Part shown: piece by piece, positions 34,260 to 43,948 of the stretch | How the letters are laid out: each line of letters opens with the position of its first letter | How positions within the stretch are numbered: the stretch's first letter is position 1 | Source: Candidatus Binataceae bacterium | Lineage (GTDB): Bacteria; Desulfobacterota; Binatia; Binatales; Binataceae | Reading direction: 5' to 3' | Length of the DNA stretch: 50,361 bases | Assembly (NCBI GenBank): GCA_024281015.1 | Contig: JAMXLL010000181.1 | Location: forward strand, 1-50,361 | Notes under the pieces: model-generated | Told to the model about the DNA's origin: nothing | The model's input: the letters and a program-made list of their open reading frames with translations, nothing else | Database searches by the model: none | Position numbers and translations under genes: made by a program

Positions 34260-36482
34260 ATGGCTATTGATGCGCACGCTGTTCGTGTTTGGGAGGGTGA
34301 TGCGACGCAACAAGGGGCGACCTGGGACGGGCTGGGAGTTAATTTCAGCCTGTTTTCGGCCAATGCCACGAAAGTCGAATTGTGTCTGTTTGATGCCAGC
34401 GGAAGACAAGAACTCCAGCGGCTTGAATTGCCCGAATACACCGATGAGATATGGCATGGTTATTTGCCCGACGCCGCTCCCGGCACCGTGTACGCTTATC
34501 GAGTTCATGGACCTTATGCACCGGAGGAAGGTCATCGTTTCAACCCAAACAAGTTGGTGCTGGATCCATATGCGAAGGCTCATATTGGCCAACTCAAGTG
34601 GGGCCCTGAGCTGTTCGCCTATAGCCTGGGCGCCGCCAATGAAGATCTCACTTTCGATGAACGCGACAACGCTCAATTGATGCCCAAGTGCGTCGTGGTT
34701 GACCCTGCCTTTACCTGGGCCGGTGATCGCAAGCCCTCGGTGCCGTGGGACCGGACCATTACTTATGAACTGCACGTAAAAGGCTTCACCAAACAAAATA
34801 CCAGAGTGCCGGAAACGCTACGGGGGACCTTTGCAGGCTTGGCCCATCATGAGGTTATTAGCTATATCCGGAGCCTCGGTGTAACTTCTGTCGAACTGTT
34901 ACCTATTCATTCGTTCATTACCGACGGTTTCTTGCTCGATAAGGGACTGACTAATTACTGGGGGTATAACACCATCGGCTTCTTCGCCCCGGATCCACGC
35001 TACTTCGCGAGCGGGGCTATTAGCGAATTCAAGCAGATGGTGGCTCATCTCCATAATGCAGGCTTAGAGGTCATTCTCGACGTAGTATACAACCACACAG
35101 CGGAAGGCAACGAACGGGGACCTACGCTTTCCTTTAGGGGCATAGACAACGCCTCTTATTACCGGCTACTCCCCGACAAACCACGCTACTATATCAATGA
35201 CACCGGAACCGGCAACACCGTGAACCTAAGCCATCCACGAGTACTTCAAATGGTTACTGACAGCCTGCGCTACTGGGCTAATGAAATGCACGTTGATGGT
35301 TTCCGGTTTGATTTGGCAACTATTCTTGGTCGCGAGGCTGGGGGCTTCGATCAGGGCGGCGGATTTTTGGATAGTTGTCGTCAGGACCCTGTTTTGAGTC
35401 ACGTAAAACTCATTGCGGAGCCCTGGGACTGCGGACCTGGGGGCTACCAGGTCGGCTCGTTTCCGCCAGGATGGGCCGAATGGAACGATCGCTTCCGCGA
35501 TGGTGTTAGGAGCTTCTGGAAGGGAGACCAAGGCAAAGCGGCCGAATTAGCCTCGCGGCTCGCTGGCTCAGGTGATCTGTTCAACAAAAGAGGCCGGAAG
35601 CCGTGGGCAAGCGTCAATCTTATAACCGCTCACGACGGGTTCACCTTAAGCGACCTGGTTACGTACAACGAAAAGCATAATGAAGCTAACGGCGAGAACA
35701 ACCAGGACGGAACAACGAATAATCTTTCATGGAATTGCGGAGTCGAGGGTCCCACCGACGATCCCGCAGTCAGGGATCTGCGCGAGCGGCAGAAGCGAAA
35801 CATGCTGGCAACGCTGTTGTTTTCGCAGGGCACGCCAATGATTCTGGCAGGCGACGAATTCGGGCGAACCCAGCGAGGCAACAACAACGCCTATTGCCAA
35901 GATAATGAAATCAGTTGGGTGGATTGGGAGGGCATCACAGAGGAAGGCCGTTCGTTTCTCGCATTTACACGCAAGCTGATCCGTTTGCGCCAGTCTCTTG
36001 CGATTCTCAGGCGGGGACGGTTTCTCGTTGCAGAGTATAATCCGGAACTAGAGGTCAAGGATGTAACCTGGATCAATGCGGCGGGAACCGAAATGCAGCA
36101 AAGCGAATGGCAAAACGGCCTGATGCGCTGTTTCGGCATGCTGGTCGATGGACGGGCCCAAACAAGTGGTATCAAGCGAAGAGCTTCTGATGTGACTCTG
36201 CTAATTGTGGTCAATGCTTATCATGACGTGGTTAAATTTGCCCTTCCTGAATTCGTCGGCGGTAACGAATGGCTGACTCTAGTCGATACTAATGCTCCAG
36301 AACGGGGCGAAACGCCGACTCTTAACGCCGGGTATGAGTACGAAGTTACGGGGCGCTCATTGTTGCTTTTTGCAGCGCTAACCAGTGGCGAGCCAGCAGA
36401 GATTGTGCGGCGAATCGCCTTTGAATTGCGGCATGATGGAAACCGCCGCGGTTTTTGGATGGAGCCAGTATTGCGGCTATAA
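34260..36482 (+). CDS. glgX: glycogen debranching enzyme GlgX-type
   Basis: A 740-residue GH13 enzyme. An N-terminal CBM48 segment (TWDGLGVNFSLFSANATKVE, residues about 20-40) is followed by the TIM barrel. The catalytic nucleophile is Asp351 (FRFDLA) and the acid Glu387 (IAEPWDCGPGGYQ); DVVYNHTAEGNERGP and ITAHDGFTLSDLV are conserved. The enzyme hydrolyses alpha-1,6 branches of phosphorylase-limit glycogen in the cytoplasm. GAGGG lies about 11 bases before the ATG. malQ follows after 76 bases, so together they would degrade glycogen to glucose and maltodextrins. Confidence 0.96.
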   Translation: MAIDAHAVRVWEGDATQQGATWDGLGVNFSLFSANATKVELCLFDASGRQELQRLELPEYTDEIWHGYLPDAAPGTVYAYRVHGPYAPEEGHRFNPNKLVLDPYAKAHIGQLKWGPELFAYSLGAANEDLTFDERDNAQLMPKCVVVDPAFTWAGDRKPSVPWDRTITYELHVKGFTKQNTRVPETLRGTFAGLAHHEVISYIRSLGVTSVELLPIHSFITDGFLLDKGLTNYWGYNTIGFFAPDPRYFASGAISEFKQMVAHLHNAGLEVILDVVYNHTAEGNERGPTLSFRGIDNASYYRLLPDKPRYYINDTGTGNTVNLSHPRVLQMVTDSLRYWANEMHVDGFRFDLATILGREAGGFDQGGGFLDSCRQDPVLSHVKLIAEPWDCGPGGYQVGSFPPGWAEWNDRFRDGVRSFWKGDQGKAAELASRLAGSGDLFNKRGRKPWASVNLITAHDGFTLSDLVTYNEKHNEANGENNQDGTTNNLSWNCGVEGPTDDPAVRDLRERQKRNMLATLLFSQGTPMILAGDEFGRTQRGNNNAYCQDNEISWVDWEGITEEGRSFLAFTRKLIRLRQSLAILRRGRFLVAEYNPELEVKDVTWINAAGTEMQQSEWQNGLMRCFGMLVDGRAQTSGIKRRASDVTLLIVVNAYHDVVKFALPEFVGGNEWLTLVDTNAPERGETPTLNAGYEYEVTGRSLLLFAALTSGEPAEIVRRIAFELRHDGNRRGFWMEPVLRL

Positions 36483-36558
36483 GCTTTAGAGTTAGACAAC
36501 GACACGTATTGAGCTTATCGGACGACGCTTCGCCATTATGTGGGCGTGATCACGACGC

Positions 36559-38724
36559 ATGAAGAAAAAGACAAAAGATTTTGAACAGAGTGCTACTGCC
36601 GAATTGGCTCGAAGACTCGATATTGAATTGGAGTATCTCGATGCTGCAGGTAAACGGATCGTTATAGCGCCGGAGGTCGTTCGGGCGATGCTGGCGGCGA
36701 TGGGTTATCGAGTTGAAGATGATGATGACGCACAACGTATTCTTAACGGGCTCGACACAAATGAGAGCTCCCGCAAAATCCCTCCCGTTTTGGTGGTGAG
36801 GCAAGACCTTCAACCCACGCAAATTCCGGTGCATCTCGAAAGCGGTCGAAGTCACCCGTGGAGGCTGCTGCTCGAAGATGGTGGAATCGGAGAGCAGGGA
36901 AACTTTCTGCAGTCGGCAGCATCCAATCGGAGAGAGAAGAATGCCAGATCACTGGCGAGCCAAATCGTTCTGACGGTTCGTTTGCCATGCGGCTATCATC
37001 GATTTGAACTAGATGACGAAACAATGTCCTTGATAGTTGTACCCGAGAAATGTTGGCTTGATCCGATCGCAGACGGACAGAAGCTTTGGGGTATAGCGGC
37101 GCAACTCTACTTACTGAAATCAGAGCACAACTGGGGCATTGGCGACTTCACAGACCTATGTACACTCATCGAGATTGCAGCTGGATGGGGCGCATCGTTG
37201 ATTGGACTCAACCCCCTTCACGCACTTTTTGTGGATCAACCCGAACACGCGAGCCCATATGCGCCGGCTAGTCGTCTTTATCTGAACATATTGAATATAG
37301 ATGTTACCGCCATACCTGAGTTCGCGACCTGCACAGACGCGCAGGGGCTGCTCAGCCGTGAAGATTTTGCCGCCACACTGGCCGAAGTGCGTGGCGAGAA
37401 TATGGTCGATTATAAACGTGCGGCCGAGCTGAAGCTGCAGATGCTCCGTCTCTTATATTCACATTTCATTAGAGCGGCTAATCTGGAGCGGCGGCAGACA
37501 TTGAGATCGTTTGTGCAACAAAGGGGAGAAAGCCTGCAGCGATTTTGTGTCTTCCAGACCATTCGGCTCCACCTGGCCCGGAATAACCGCGTCGCGGATG
37601 ACTGGCAAGAGTGGCCCCAAGAGCTTCGACAGGCAGATTCGCCGGCTGTTGATGCCTTCGCCGAAAACCACCGTGAAGAGATCGATTTTTTTACTTGGGC
37701 ACAGTGGATAGCGGACACACAATTCAATCATGCTGCTCACCGCGCCACGGCGCTTCAGATGGCGGTCGGTCTCTATCGTGATGTCGCAATCGGAAGCAGC
37801 GCTGCAGGCGCGGAGACCTGGTCGAATCCCCAGGTCGCTGTGGCTGGTGCACATGCAGGTGCTCCGCCTGATATTGTGAACCCAGCAGGACAAAACTGGG
37901 GACTTCCGCCCTTTAATCCGCGAACTTTGCGCGAGTCAGCTTATACTCCGTTCATCGAACTGGTCCGAGCCAATATGCGCTATTGCGGAGCACTGCGAAT
38001 AGATCATGTGGTTGGCTTGCAGCATCTTTACTGGGTGCCCGCCGGCCATAAACCTGATCAGGGGGCATACGTTACCTATCCATTCGACGAACTCGCCGGG
38101 ATTCTTGCTCTCGAAAGTCAACGGAATCAGTGCCTTGTCATCGGCGAAGATCTTGGGACTGTTCCGCCCGGCTTTAGTGACAAACTCAACAGCTACGGAA
38201 TCCTGTCATATCGTGTGCTTTACTTCGAGCAAAACAATGAGTCTGGAGAATTCATTGCACCAGACCAGTATCGACGGCATGCACTAGCAACCATCGGAAG
38301 CCATGATCTGGCGACCCTTAAAGGCTGGTGGCTCGGCAATGACATTAATATTCGTGAGCGGCATCACCTGTATCCAGATCCACAGGAAGCAATTCGACAG
38401 CGGCGGATGCGAGAAAAAGAACGACAGCAGCTCTTAGTCGCGTTAGGAAACCAGCATCTCCACCCGGGCGACACCGACGACTTCTATTCTCTGTCCAGAT
38501 CAGTGCATTGTTTCCTTGCACGTTCAAAAGCCGCGATTGCTATGGTCGAACTCGACAATCTCACAGCTGAAGAGACACAAACGAATCTACCCGCAACGTC
38601 TCGGGAGCATCCGAATTGGCGCCGGCGACTTTCGAAGACTCTGGAAAATCTCAGAAATGATGCAAATATCGCCAGCATCATAGCTGCTATACAGCGTGAG
38701 CGGCCGCAGCGTATTCGCACCTAG
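36559..38724 (+). CDS. malQ: 4-alpha-glucanotransferase (amylomaltase)
   Basis: A 721-residue GH77 enzyme. It has an N-terminal extension (to about 170), as in E. coli MalQ, before the catalytic barrel. The nucleophile is Asp482 (LRIDHVVG), the acid Glu530 (VIGEDLGTVPPG) and the stabilising Asp583 (GSHDLATLKGWW). YAPASRLYLN and NPAGQNWGLPPFNP are standard. It transfers glucan segments between maltodextrins, complementing GlgX just upstream. No good Shine-Dalgarno is visible at the ATG. Codon use here and in glgX looks less GC-rich than in the serine genes. Confidence 0.96.
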   Translation: MKKKTKDFEQSATAELARRLDIELEYLDAAGKRIVIAPEVVRAMLAAMGYRVEDDDDAQRILNGLDTNESSRKIPPVLVVRQDLQPTQIPVHLESGRSHPWRLLLEDGGIGEQGNFLQSAASNRREKNARSLASQIVLTVRLPCGYHRFELDDETMSLIVVPEKCWLDPIADGQKLWGIAAQLYLLKSEHNWGIGDFTDLCTLIEIAAGWGASLIGLNPLHALFVDQPEHASPYAPASRLYLNILNIDVTAIPEFATCTDAQGLLSREDFAATLAEVRGENMVDYKRAAELKLQMLRLLYSHFIRAANLERRQTLRSFVQQRGESLQRFCVFQTIRLHLARNNRVADDWQEWPQELRQADSPAVDAFAENHREEIDFFTWAQWIADTQFNHAAHRATALQMAVGLYRDVAIGSSAAGAETWSNPQVAVAGAHAGAPPDIVNPAGQNWGLPPFNPRTLRESAYTPFIELVRANMRYCGALRIDHVVGLQHLYWVPAGHKPDQGAYVTYPFDELAGILALESQRNQCLVIGEDLGTVPPGFSDKLNSYGILSYRVLYFEQNNESGEFIAPDQYRRHALATIGSHDLATLKGWWLGNDINIRERHHLYPDPQEAIRQRRMREKERQQLLVALGNQHLHPGDTDDFYSLSRSVHCFLARSKAAIAMVELDNLTAEETQTNLPATSREHPNWRRRLSKTLENLRNDANIASIIAAIQRERPQRIRT

Positions 38725-38961
38725 TTCAACAAGCGAAAGGCGCCAAAACGTTGCGTCAATCAGGTTCCGAGCGAAGCCTCTCGCAAAGCACATAGGCGAG
38801 AAACAAACTCGGACTGGGAAGGCTAAAGGCCAGGTTGCCTCGTCTGCGAAACGCCCAGTGCTTTACGGTCGCAGCGTCCAGTCGAACGACACAGCTTGTG
38901 CCCCTCAGATCCACCTATCAATAGAAGTTGCTTCGCCGGAAGAGATCGTTCTGCGATGAGA

Positions 38962-39336
38962 CTATCTGGTTCCTATGACGTCGGGATCTTCATTGCAAAG
39001 ATCAGGCAGGGCTTCGTCGCCATATTGATCGAGCATTGCGGTGATTCTGGCTTTCCAGGCAGATTCATCTGGACACAGATGGGGATACTCTGCCATGGCA
39101 CGCGCAGCCGCATGATTAGCCACTTCTTTATAGGAGGTACTTCCGTTTGCCAGCAGCGCAGAATCGCTATAAGCCTCCGAACAGTACGCTTTCAACGCAA
39201 GTTTGTTTGCCGAGCTGCAGCCCGTATTCGAGGCATTAACCGGCATGTAAGTAGCGAACACACCAATCAGGGTAAATACTAACGACAAGATAGCGCGATT
39301 TACACGCCCCATTGATTTGTATTGACTTACCTTCAT
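38962..39336 (-). CDS. small secreted four-cysteine protein
   Basis: A 124-residue protein of unknown function. A signal peptide (hydrophobic core about 14-30) should be cleaved near VNA/SNTGC at about residue 35. The mature part of about 90 residues has four cysteines (40, 52, 88, 114), suggesting two disulfides in the periplasm, and a helical middle with HAAARAMAEYPHLCPDES. GGAGGTGG lies close before the ATG at 39336. It is divergent from the DUF3828-like secreted protein. Confidence 0.75.
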   Translation of the reverse strand: MKVSQYKSMGRVNRAILSLVFTLIGVFATYMPVNASNTGCSSANKLALKAYCSEAYSDSALLANGSTSYKEVANHAAARAMAEYPHLCPDESAWKARITAMLDQYGDEALPDLCNEDPDVIGTR

Positions 39337-39807
39337 CTTTTTCCACCTCCAACCCCATTCGGCGCTTGAAGGTGCTAGAACTGTGCCATGTAATCGTTTG
39401 CCGGATCTGAGCTCCGGAAAGCGGGGAATCGCACAGTTCTTCGATATATATGCGGAACACGGGACTGGTTTGTCCCCGTAGGTGCCGCGAAGCGTCTGCG
39501 GGCAATGAACTCCGTCGCTACTCCAGGACGGTGTCCAAGACCGCTGCCATTACGTTCGCGGTGCTCAATGCGTTACGATGACAGGGAGTCAGCGCGCTTC
39601 TGAAGTTTGCGCGGCGCGAGACCAGTAGGTGTCCCGTGAATAGCTTGCATCCACAGCGAACCGGTACGCGTATCCTGTGCAGTATGCAGATTGAGGCTAC
39701 ATGCGATACGTATTACGCGGTCCGATTTCCGGGTGCGAACTGGCTAATCTCGGCTAAGCAGCTTTTTTAAAGTTAAAAAACTATTCGAGAAGTTTCCCCA
39801 TTACAAA
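39337..39807. other. divergent intergenic region with AT-rich palindrome
   Basis: About 470 bases between two divergent secreted-protein genes. No coding frame stands out. TTTTTTAA-AG-TTAAAAAA at 39763-39780 is a perfect dyad 27 bases before the downstream ATG and could be an operator or simply an AT-rich promoter element. Confidence 0.5.
39763..39780. promoter_or_regulatory. AT-rich perfect dyad before the DUF3828-like gene
   Basis: TTTTTTAA and TTAAAAAA are separated by AG. The position, 27 bases before the ATG at 39808, is that of a core promoter or operator. The low complexity makes chance occurrence more likely than for the GC-mixed palindrome at 33624. Confidence 0.35.
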
Positions 39808-40329
39808 ATGAGACGAACAACTTTGGCGTTGGTCGTGTGTGTGCAAATCACGGCGGTCGCTTACGTTGCGGTATCGAGGGCGGCTTCTTTGTCATCGATG
39901 TCGCTACCTGCAGGACAGCGTGCCGACACCTTTCTCCATTCGATCTATGACCGCTACGTCGGACCACAGAACAAGGCGCCCGTTATCGACTACACACAAC
40001 AGCACGAACTTCAACGTTATTTCGATCCTTCGCTCGCCAAAATCATCGCCGATGATTCCGCGCGTGCGGCAAAGACGGGAGACGTAGGAACGCTGGATGG
40101 TGATCCATTTATCGACGCTCAGGATTGGAACATCAGTTCATTCGATATACAGGTAACCCCCATTGATGCCAATCACGCTAACTCTGTTGTGAGGTTCGAT
40201 AACACCGGACAGGCCAGGCTTCTTCGTCTGCAGCTTGTCCGCATTTCAGGCCTCTGGAAAATTCACGATATCGACTACGGTGGCGAACAAGGCACGTTGC
40301 GCGGCCTGTTCAAAGTCGGGAATCGCTAG
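39808..40329 (+). CDS. exported DUF3828-like protein
   Basis: A 173-residue protein. Residues 1-26 form a signal peptide (TTLALVVCVQITAVAYVAV, cleavage near SRA/ASL). The mature part matches DUF3828 in layout: FLHSIYDRYVGP, a helix with YFDPSLAKIIADDSARA, DPFIDAQDW, then beta strands ending in SGLWKIHDIDYG. The NTF2-like fold is suspected for this family and the function is unknown. It is probably periplasmic. Confidence 0.85.
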   Translation: MRRTTLALVVCVQITAVAYVAVSRAASLSSMSLPAGQRADTFLHSIYDRYVGPQNKAPVIDYTQQHELQRYFDPSLAKIIADDSARAAKTGDVGTLDGDPFIDAQDWNISSFDIQVTPIDANHANSVVRFDNTGQARLLRLQLVRISGLWKIHDIDYGGEQGTLRGLFKVGNR

Positions 40330-40455
40330 CATCCTGAGGCCTTAACGTGTGACGCTCCGGGCGCGATGAAGGAGTGGGTCTTCACTTCTCACGCCCATGG
40401 TTTCGGTGCGCGTTGTCGGCAGTTTATCGTGCTCGTTAAGCTATATCTGAGCGAT

Positions 40456-41625
40456 CTAACCCGCACCGATCATATCGGTGAAATTCGCGGCGTAAAACCG
40501 TTGCTTGGCTGTCTCACCAATGCCGGCCATTGACTGCTCAAAACGCTTGAGCGGATTCCGCCCGCCCTCAATATGAGGATAGTCCGATGAAAATAGGAAG
40601 AGCTCGTCACCGGCGTGCTCAATGATCCATCCGACCGGCTCGGTCGGATGAGGAGTGAACTTGATTTGCCGCCGAATGTACTCGGAGGCCTTGAGAGGCA
40701 GTTTCAGATAGGGCTCACTGCGAGCGAAGACCTGCTGAGCGATATCGAGGCGCTTCATCCACGGCACTACCCATAACGCGCCCAGTTCGATTACACCGCA
40801 TCGCAAACGCGGGAAGCGGTCGAAAATTCCGTCGAGCACCATCGCGCTAAGAAAAGCTTCGGCCGCCACGTGCAGAATCATGAAGTCCTTGGAATCGAGA
40901 TCCTCGCCGCCGCCCAGCCATCCGGTTTTCTCCATGCGGCCATTGTTGCGATATTCGTCAGACATCGGACGGTGGCCGGCGCCCGGGATCTGACCGGCGC
41001 CGACGTGTAGCATGAATGGCACGTCGGCTTCTTGAAGGCGCGCCCAGATTCGATCAAAGTCTGGATGGCTCGGTGCGCGACGGCGGGCAGGCGCGGCTGG
41101 AATCCAAAAAGTTCTGCAGCCGAGGCGAAGTCCTTCTTCAATCTCCTGTTCAGCCATTTCAGCGTTGTCAAGCGGGAGGAAACCAACCGCGATCAGCCGC
41201 TGGTCGTTGCGGCAAAAGTCGCTGATCGCACGGCTCAAGGCGCGTGTGCCGCCATACAGGAGCTCCAGATCGTTCTCACGTTGCTGATAGAGTCCCCAAA
41301 ACTGGCTCATCGCCAGGCTCGGAAAGACCAGTTGTCGGTTGAAGCCTAGCAGGTCGAGCGCGCGGCTCCGCTCGGCGGAATTGAAGGCACCGAGCGCTGC
41401 CCATCCTTTAAGCGACATCAGATTCTTTTCGATCTCGACTTGCTCCCAATGGTCGGGACCCATTCTGCCGCTTTGCAGGTGCTCGACCATGTTGCCTGCT
41501 TTGGAGAGATCAAGCGGCTTCAGCAATGCTCGCGTGCGCGCGTCCGCATAATCGGCCATCCAGTTCGTCGTTTCCATTAGGTGGGCGTCAGCGTCGTTGT
41601 AGATACGGCCTTCAGCGTATGGCAT
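40456..41625 (-). CDS. metal-dependent amidohydrolase, third type
   Basis: A 389-residue amidohydrolase_2 protein, less similar to the other two. The N-terminal NDADAHLMET gives the Asp/His metal ligands. FMLHVGAGQ supplies a His, FMILHVAAEAFLSAMVL another, and LFSSDYPHIEGGRNPLKRFE is the C-terminal Asp motif of the family. ATG 41625 was chosen for GGAG upstream and for the conserved start; the frame is open 14 codons more. It is monocistronic and convergent with the DUF3828-like gene. The substrate is unknown; decarboxylation or hydrolysis of an aromatic or lactone compound is typical. Confidence 0.91.
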   Translation of the reverse strand: MPYAEGRIYNDADAHLMETTNWMADYADARTRALLKPLDLSKAGNMVEHLQSGRMGPDHWEQVEIEKNLMSLKGWAALGAFNSAERSRALDLLGFNRQLVFPSLAMSQFWGLYQQRENDLELLYGGTRALSRAISDFCRNDQRLIAVGFLPLDNAEMAEQEIEEGLRLGCRTFWIPAAPARRRAPSHPDFDRIWARLQEADVPFMLHVGAGQIPGAGHRPMSDEYRNNGRMEKTGWLGGGEDLDSKDFMILHVAAEAFLSAMVLDGIFDRFPRLRCGVIELGALWVVPWMKRLDIAQQVFARSEPYLKLPLKASEYIRRQIKFTPHPTEPVGWIIEHAGDELFLFSSDYPHIEGGRNPLKRFEQSMAGIGETAKQRFYAANFTDMIGAG

Positions 41626-42188
41626 TTCTATGTGTCTCCAGTAGCTGCAATCTGATCGGCGGAACATGCGTTCATGCGAAATGATGCCTAATTTACCACA
41701 AAGGCAAGCCCGAAGAGCGAGGCACCACCAGCCATTACCGGTGGTTTACTGACCTCCGTTGAGAGACAGATCGCTGGGAGACCAGATTTATGTCTGACCG
41801 ATGACCGATCGGCAGTGCACAAGCAGAGCCTCGTTACTCCACGTTTGAGAGTTCCGGTTGCCGCAGAATGCGGCGCCCGCCGGGCTAGGCGCGAACGCGG
41901 CGTGAACTGGCCGTCGACAATAAGACTCAGCTCAGCTTATTGGGGTCTTACAGGATCGATCTGAACGGTCGGCAGGCCGCATATAGGAGGGCCGCTGAGT
42001 GCGTCCAGCATCGCTGAACGCTGATACAAAAGGAATCAGGCGCGGGAAGGCTTGCTGAGTTGAGTGAAGGTCGTGAGAGCTTGAACAAGATGCCGACGAG
42101 ATTTCGCAACCATGTCTCTTGATGGGCGGGGAAGGGACGGCTGATCTACAAGGTTAGCCAGATTGCGCGGCCAGAGCAGGAGCGATGC
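41626..42188. other. intergenic region, no gene seen
   Basis: About 560 bases between the third amidohydrolase and the last gene of the polysaccharide cluster, both minus strand. It should contain the amidohydrolase promoter and the terminator of the cluster. A short dyad ACCACC/GGTGGT (41724-41745) is present, but neither it nor anything else is a convincing terminator or promoter. Confidence 0.5.
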
Positions 42189-43031
42189 TCAGCGTACCGC
42201 GGCGAGTGCGAGCTTATTGCCCCATCGACCAACGGCGAAATTTACAATCGCGAACGCGACGGTGAACCCGCCAAATAGCAGCGAATGATCAAACCAGCGA
42301 AACGATCCAGACGGACGATGCGGATAATACATTAAGGTCCGCTTCCAGCGAACTTCGTGATAACCAGAAGCTAGCAGTATCCCGGCGACCCGGGCTGCGA
42401 CGAGACGCTTCACCTCGTTGCCGGCCTCCTCAAAGTCTACGGCCATGCCGAGCCGTACGGCGAGTCGAGTTAACGTCGCATCGGCAGGTTCGAGAATCAA
42501 TACCCCCTGGAGTGCGAGCCGCGCCATTTCACTTATGGCGCGCTCCGGCTGTCCCAGGTGATGAAGGCCATCGTGCACCGCAACAATATCGAAGCTGCCA
42601 TCAGTGAACGGCAGGTTCTCGGCATCGGCGAGCAGGAAGCGTGCGGCAAACCCATAGCGCCGTGCACGTTCCCGAGCGCGCGCCAGTGCAGCCGCGGAGA
42701 AATCGATAGCAGTAACCGAGGCTCCGGCGCCTGCGAGTTTCTCAGTAAACATACCCGAACCGCAGCACACTTCGAGCACGGAAAATCCGGCCAGTCCAAA
42801 GCCTAGTGTGCGTATCCCAGTGCGGAATTTGTGTTCGATCAGAAAGTCGTACAATCGTCCACAACCGTGCGGCCGTGCAATCTCGAAGTCCGGGTCGCAT
42901 TGCTCCTCGTAGAATACAAGTTGACGCCCACGAGCAACGTCGCAATCACTGACCCATTCTTCACTTTCCGGAAGCTTGGCGGCAGGCTGGTTCGGCAACG
43001 ATTGGACCTTTTCTAGCTTTATGTGCTTCAT
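42189..43031 (-). CDS. SAM-dependent methyltransferase with C-terminal hydrophobic segment
   Basis: A class I methyltransferase of about 280 residues. Motif I is VLEVCCGSGMFTEKLAGAG, the acidic motif II is VTAIDFS, and VHDGLHHLGQPERAI follows FDIVA as in type 11 enzymes. Near the C-terminus FGGFTVAFAIVNFAVG is hydrophobic enough to sit in the membrane. The ATG at 43031 is preferred; a GTG five codons earlier is possible. As the last gene of the polysaccharide cluster it may methylate a lipid-linked sugar or a related metabolite. Confidence 0.87.
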   Translation of the reverse strand: MKHIKLEKVQSLPNQPAAKLPESEEWVSDCDVARGRQLVFYEEQCDPDFEIARPHGCGRLYDFLIEHKFRTGIRTLGFGLAGFSVLEVCCGSGMFTEKLAGAGASVTAIDFSAAALARARERARRYGFAARFLLADAENLPFTDGSFDIVAVHDGLHHLGQPERAISEMARLALQGVLILEPADATLTRLAVRLGMAVDFEEAGNEVKRLVAARVAGILLASGYHEVRWKRTLMYYPHRPSGSFRWFDHSLLFGGFTVAFAIVNFAVGRWGNKLALAAVR

Positions 43032-43141
43032 GCTCAAGCTGAGCACGATGGCGGGTAACGACTAACCGACTGGAAACTGCGAGCCGTTCCGATCTGGGTT
43101 ACGGAGCATACCGAAACGCCCAGGGAACCGACGGTTCTCTG

Positions 43142-43948
43142 CTAATTACCGTTTTTTGGAACTTCAGGCTTTCGAAAACATCCGAGAATGCACGCTCGAA
43201 ATCCCTCAAGCGCCCTGATGCGATTGACGAATCTCTCGTATGTTACTCCCATCAGGAATGATGGAACGGAAAACATCAGATAACTTGGTTCGGGTTCCAC
43301 CATCAGCAGTTGCTGTTCTGTGAAGCCGACACGACTGAGGCACTGCCGCACCGCCCGCCGAGTATTCATGCGATAGTGTGTAGGAAATGGGGCATTCTTG
43401 TCAGGTGGAAGGCCGCGAGCCCGGTTTGCTACCAATTCGTGAAACCAATGGGGGGTAACGGAAGCGAGCGCATAGCTATAGTGGCGAATATTTCCGGTGC
43501 GGAAAGCGAACAGTCCCGAGGATTTCAGCACTCGAAACACTTCCGATGCGATTGCAGCAGGTTGTGCAAAATGCTCGACTGCCCAGTCGCTGATCACCAT
43601 TTCAAAGCTCTCGGATCGAAATGGCAGAGCTTGGGCCAAGCCGCGAACACCGTGATCTATGGTGGCATTGTCCTGGATGCTGCAGTCGCAATCGATGCCA
43701 ACAACCGCCCGGATAGCTCCTCGAAAGTTAATCGACCCTTCTTTGCCGGAACCCGCACCCAGATCCAAAATCCGATATTCAGGCCGCAAGTGACTTTTAA
43801 CCAGGTTGGCAAACTGGGAGGTCCCATCAATCCACGCGGGCCGACTATCGTAGAATCGGTAGGTTAAGGCGCTCACCGAAAATTGCCTGTCACTTGAATC
43901 GAGGCTGGTGCGACGCACGCAACTCAATCGAGTTGGGGCTAGTTTCAA
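43142..43948 (-). CDS. SAM-dependent methyltransferase (type 11)
   Basis: A 268-residue methyltransferase. ILDLGAGSGKEG is motif I, VVGIDCD motif II, and SFEMVISDWAVEHFAQP the post-I segment with the family's hydrophobic pocket. The first codon is a TTG at 43948 that overlaps the stop of the glycosyltransferase upstream (TTGA), so translation is probably coupled; GTG codons 11 and 25 codons later are alternatives. Its role in the cluster is likely methylation of a glycan or of its lipid carrier. This is inferred from position. Confidence 0.87.
   Translation of the reverse strand: MKLAPTRLSCVRRTSLDSSDRQFSVSALTYRFYDSRPAWIDGTSQFANLVKSHLRPEYRILDLGAGSGKEGSINFRGAIRAVVGIDCDCSIQDNATIDHGVRGLAQALPFRSESFEMVISDWAVEHFAQPAAIASEVFRVLKSSGLFAFRTGNIRHYSYALASVTPHWFHELVANRARGLPPDKNAPFPTHYRMNTRRAVRQCLSRVGFTEQQLLMVEPEPSYLMFSVPSFLMGVTYERFVNRIRALEGFRACILGCFRKPEVPKNGN

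Noticed and set aside
34053-34796. A 247-residue minus-strand frame over the glgX start
   Set aside because: More than half is antisense to the conserved N-terminal domain of GlgX and it shows no motif; a shadow frame.
38696-38959. An 87-residue plus-strand frame after malQ
   Set aside because: It overlaps the malQ end, is basic and low in motif content, with no ribosome-binding site.
41724-41747. ACCACC/GGTGGT hairpin followed by TT as a terminator
   Set aside because: Only two or three T residues and no plus-strand gene to end; probably chance.
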